Source: CALKWS01 sp051020515
GTDB taxonomy: Bacteria > Actinomycetota > Actinomycetes > Actinomycetales > Beutenbergiaceae
DNA: 64,000 bases
Assembly (NCBI RefSeq): GCF_051020515.1
Contig: NZ_CP194857.1
Coordinates: 1,178,001 to 1,242,000 of the forward strand
Direction of reading: 5' to 3'
Shown: piece after piece, positions 63,473 to 64,000 of the stretch
Position numbering within the stretch: position 1 is the first letter of the stretch
How the letters are laid out: every line of letters begins with the position of its first letter
Translations under genes and position numbers: made by a program
Notes under the pieces: generated by a model
Database searches by the model: none
The model's input: the letters and a program-made list of their open reading frames with translations, nothing else
What the model was told of the DNA's origin: nothing

Positions 63473-64000
63473 TTAGTGGCCGTTGTTCAGGTGCCCCGCC
63501 AACCGGGCGTGGCGTTCGGAACTGGCTTCGTTGAGCCCGGTGATGGTGACCGTCTTGCCCTTGTCGGCGTACTTGGTGGTGATGACATCGAGGGTGGCCA
63601 CGGTGGAGGCGTCCCAGATGTGGGACTGGGACAGGTCGATGACGACGTTCTTGGGGTCCCCGGTGTAGTCGAACTGGTAGATCAGGTCGTTGGAGGAGGC
63701 CCAGAGCAACTCGCCGATGACGGCGTAGACGCGGGTGTCCTCATCGGGGCGGTCCACTTCGATGACCTCGGTGAAGTGGGCCACCCGGTTGACGAACATC
63801 ACCGCGGCCACCACGACCCCGGCCAGCACCCCATAGGCCAGGTTGTGCGTGGCCACCGTGATCACCACGGTCGTGAGCATCACGGCGGTTTCGCTCTTGG
63901 GCATCCGGCGCAGCGTGTTGAGCCGGATGGAGTGCCAGTCGAACGTCGCGACCGAGACCATGATCATCACCGCCACCAGGGCAGCCATCGGGATCTGCCC
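63473..64000 (-). CDS. SulP-family anion transporter, C-terminal part with STAS domain (N-terminus beyond window edge)
   Basis: The visible C-terminal 175 residues have two to three helices (ALVAVMIMVSVATFDWHSI, AVMLTTVVITVATHNLAYGV, LAGVVVAAVMFVNRVAHF) and a STAS domain (VIGELLWASSNDLIYQFDYT, VVIDLSQSHIWDASTVATLD). SulP proteins take up sulfate, bicarbonate or related anions. Reading continues past base 64000, so the true start is outside. The protein ends AGHLNNGH. Confidence 0.88.
   Translation of the reverse strand, partial: GQIPMAALVAVMIMVSVATFDWHSIRLNTLRRMPKSETAVMLTTVVITVATHNLAYGVLAGVVVAAVMFVNRVAHFTEVIEVDRPDEDTRVYAVIGELLWASSNDLIYQFDYTGDPKNVVIDLSQSHIWDASTVATLDVITTKYADKGKTVTITGLNEASSERHARLAGHLNNGH

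Overview
The window is high-GC chromosomal DNA from an actinomycete-type bacterium. The evidence is the strong G/C third-position bias, GTG starts, 1-4 nt start/stop overlaps, a SoxR of the actinobacterial type with a matching sox box, a DinB/DUF664 protein, and a SigJ-like ECF factor with a C-terminal SnoaL-like domain. A Micrococcales-like host is a guess from overall gene content only. No rRNA, tRNA, CRISPR array or phage module was seen.

Layout. 1-6.2 kb: PfkB sugar kinase divergent from a DeoR-type regulator, an aminotransferase, a histidine phosphatase and a GH35 beta-galactosidase. 6.2-12.4 kb: two back-to-back ABC-2 export operons. 12.4-20.5 kb: membrane protein, P1B metal ATPase, YbaK deacylase, AraC regulator with a divergent NmrA oxidoreductase, a VapBC-type toxin-antitoxin pair, DinB and DUF1801 proteins. 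20.8-26.5 kb: a drug-resistance locus resembling drrA-drrB-drrC (ABC ATPase, ABC-2 permease, UvrA-like ATPase) followed by a cyclase, with a divergent TetR gene and a 23-bp operator palindrome. 26.6-32.4 kb: stress and housekeeping genes (DsbA-like, hydrolase, AlkD-like, MFS, OsmC, ECF sigma, VOC). 32.5-40.3 kb: a surface-glycan region with two tandem GT-C-like membrane proteins facing a four-gene operon (GT2, nitroreductase-like, flippase-like, pyruvyl transferase). 40.4-44.1 kb: aldo-keto reductase, DUF998/TetR pair, AraC, VOC. 44-51 kb: a complete four-gene Wadjet type I anti-plasmid locus (jetA-B-C-D on the minus strand), divergent from a MNT-HEPN type toxin-antitoxin remnant. 52-61.6 kb: SpoIIAA-like protein, large metallopeptidase-like lipoprotein, a decayed stretch, molybdopterin oxidoreductase, HIT, dodecin, soxR with a divergent ABC exporter under an 18-bp sox box, and a MobA-like nucleotidyltransferase. 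61.6-64 kb: structured extragenic repeats interrupted by a 1311-bp IS3-family element with a 3-bp target duplication, then a small unknown protein and a SulP anion transporter running off the edge.

Reading caution. More than 20 genes carry a reading-frame break, usually one base in a short G or C run, where both halves align with one ordinary family protein (uvrA-like twice, MFS twice, and others). This density is much more like residual sequencing indels than real gene decay. I annotate such loci as single genes and say where the break lies. The 4-bp tandem duplication in jetD and the internally deleted HEPN gene do not fit the one-base pattern and may be biological.

Most interesting items: the Wadjet plus MNT-HEPN defence neighbourhood with a shared ~60 bp control region; the jetD tetranucleotide repeat; the covarying hairpin repeats split by the IS; the drrABC-like locus; and the glycan operon containing a nitroreductase-like gene.
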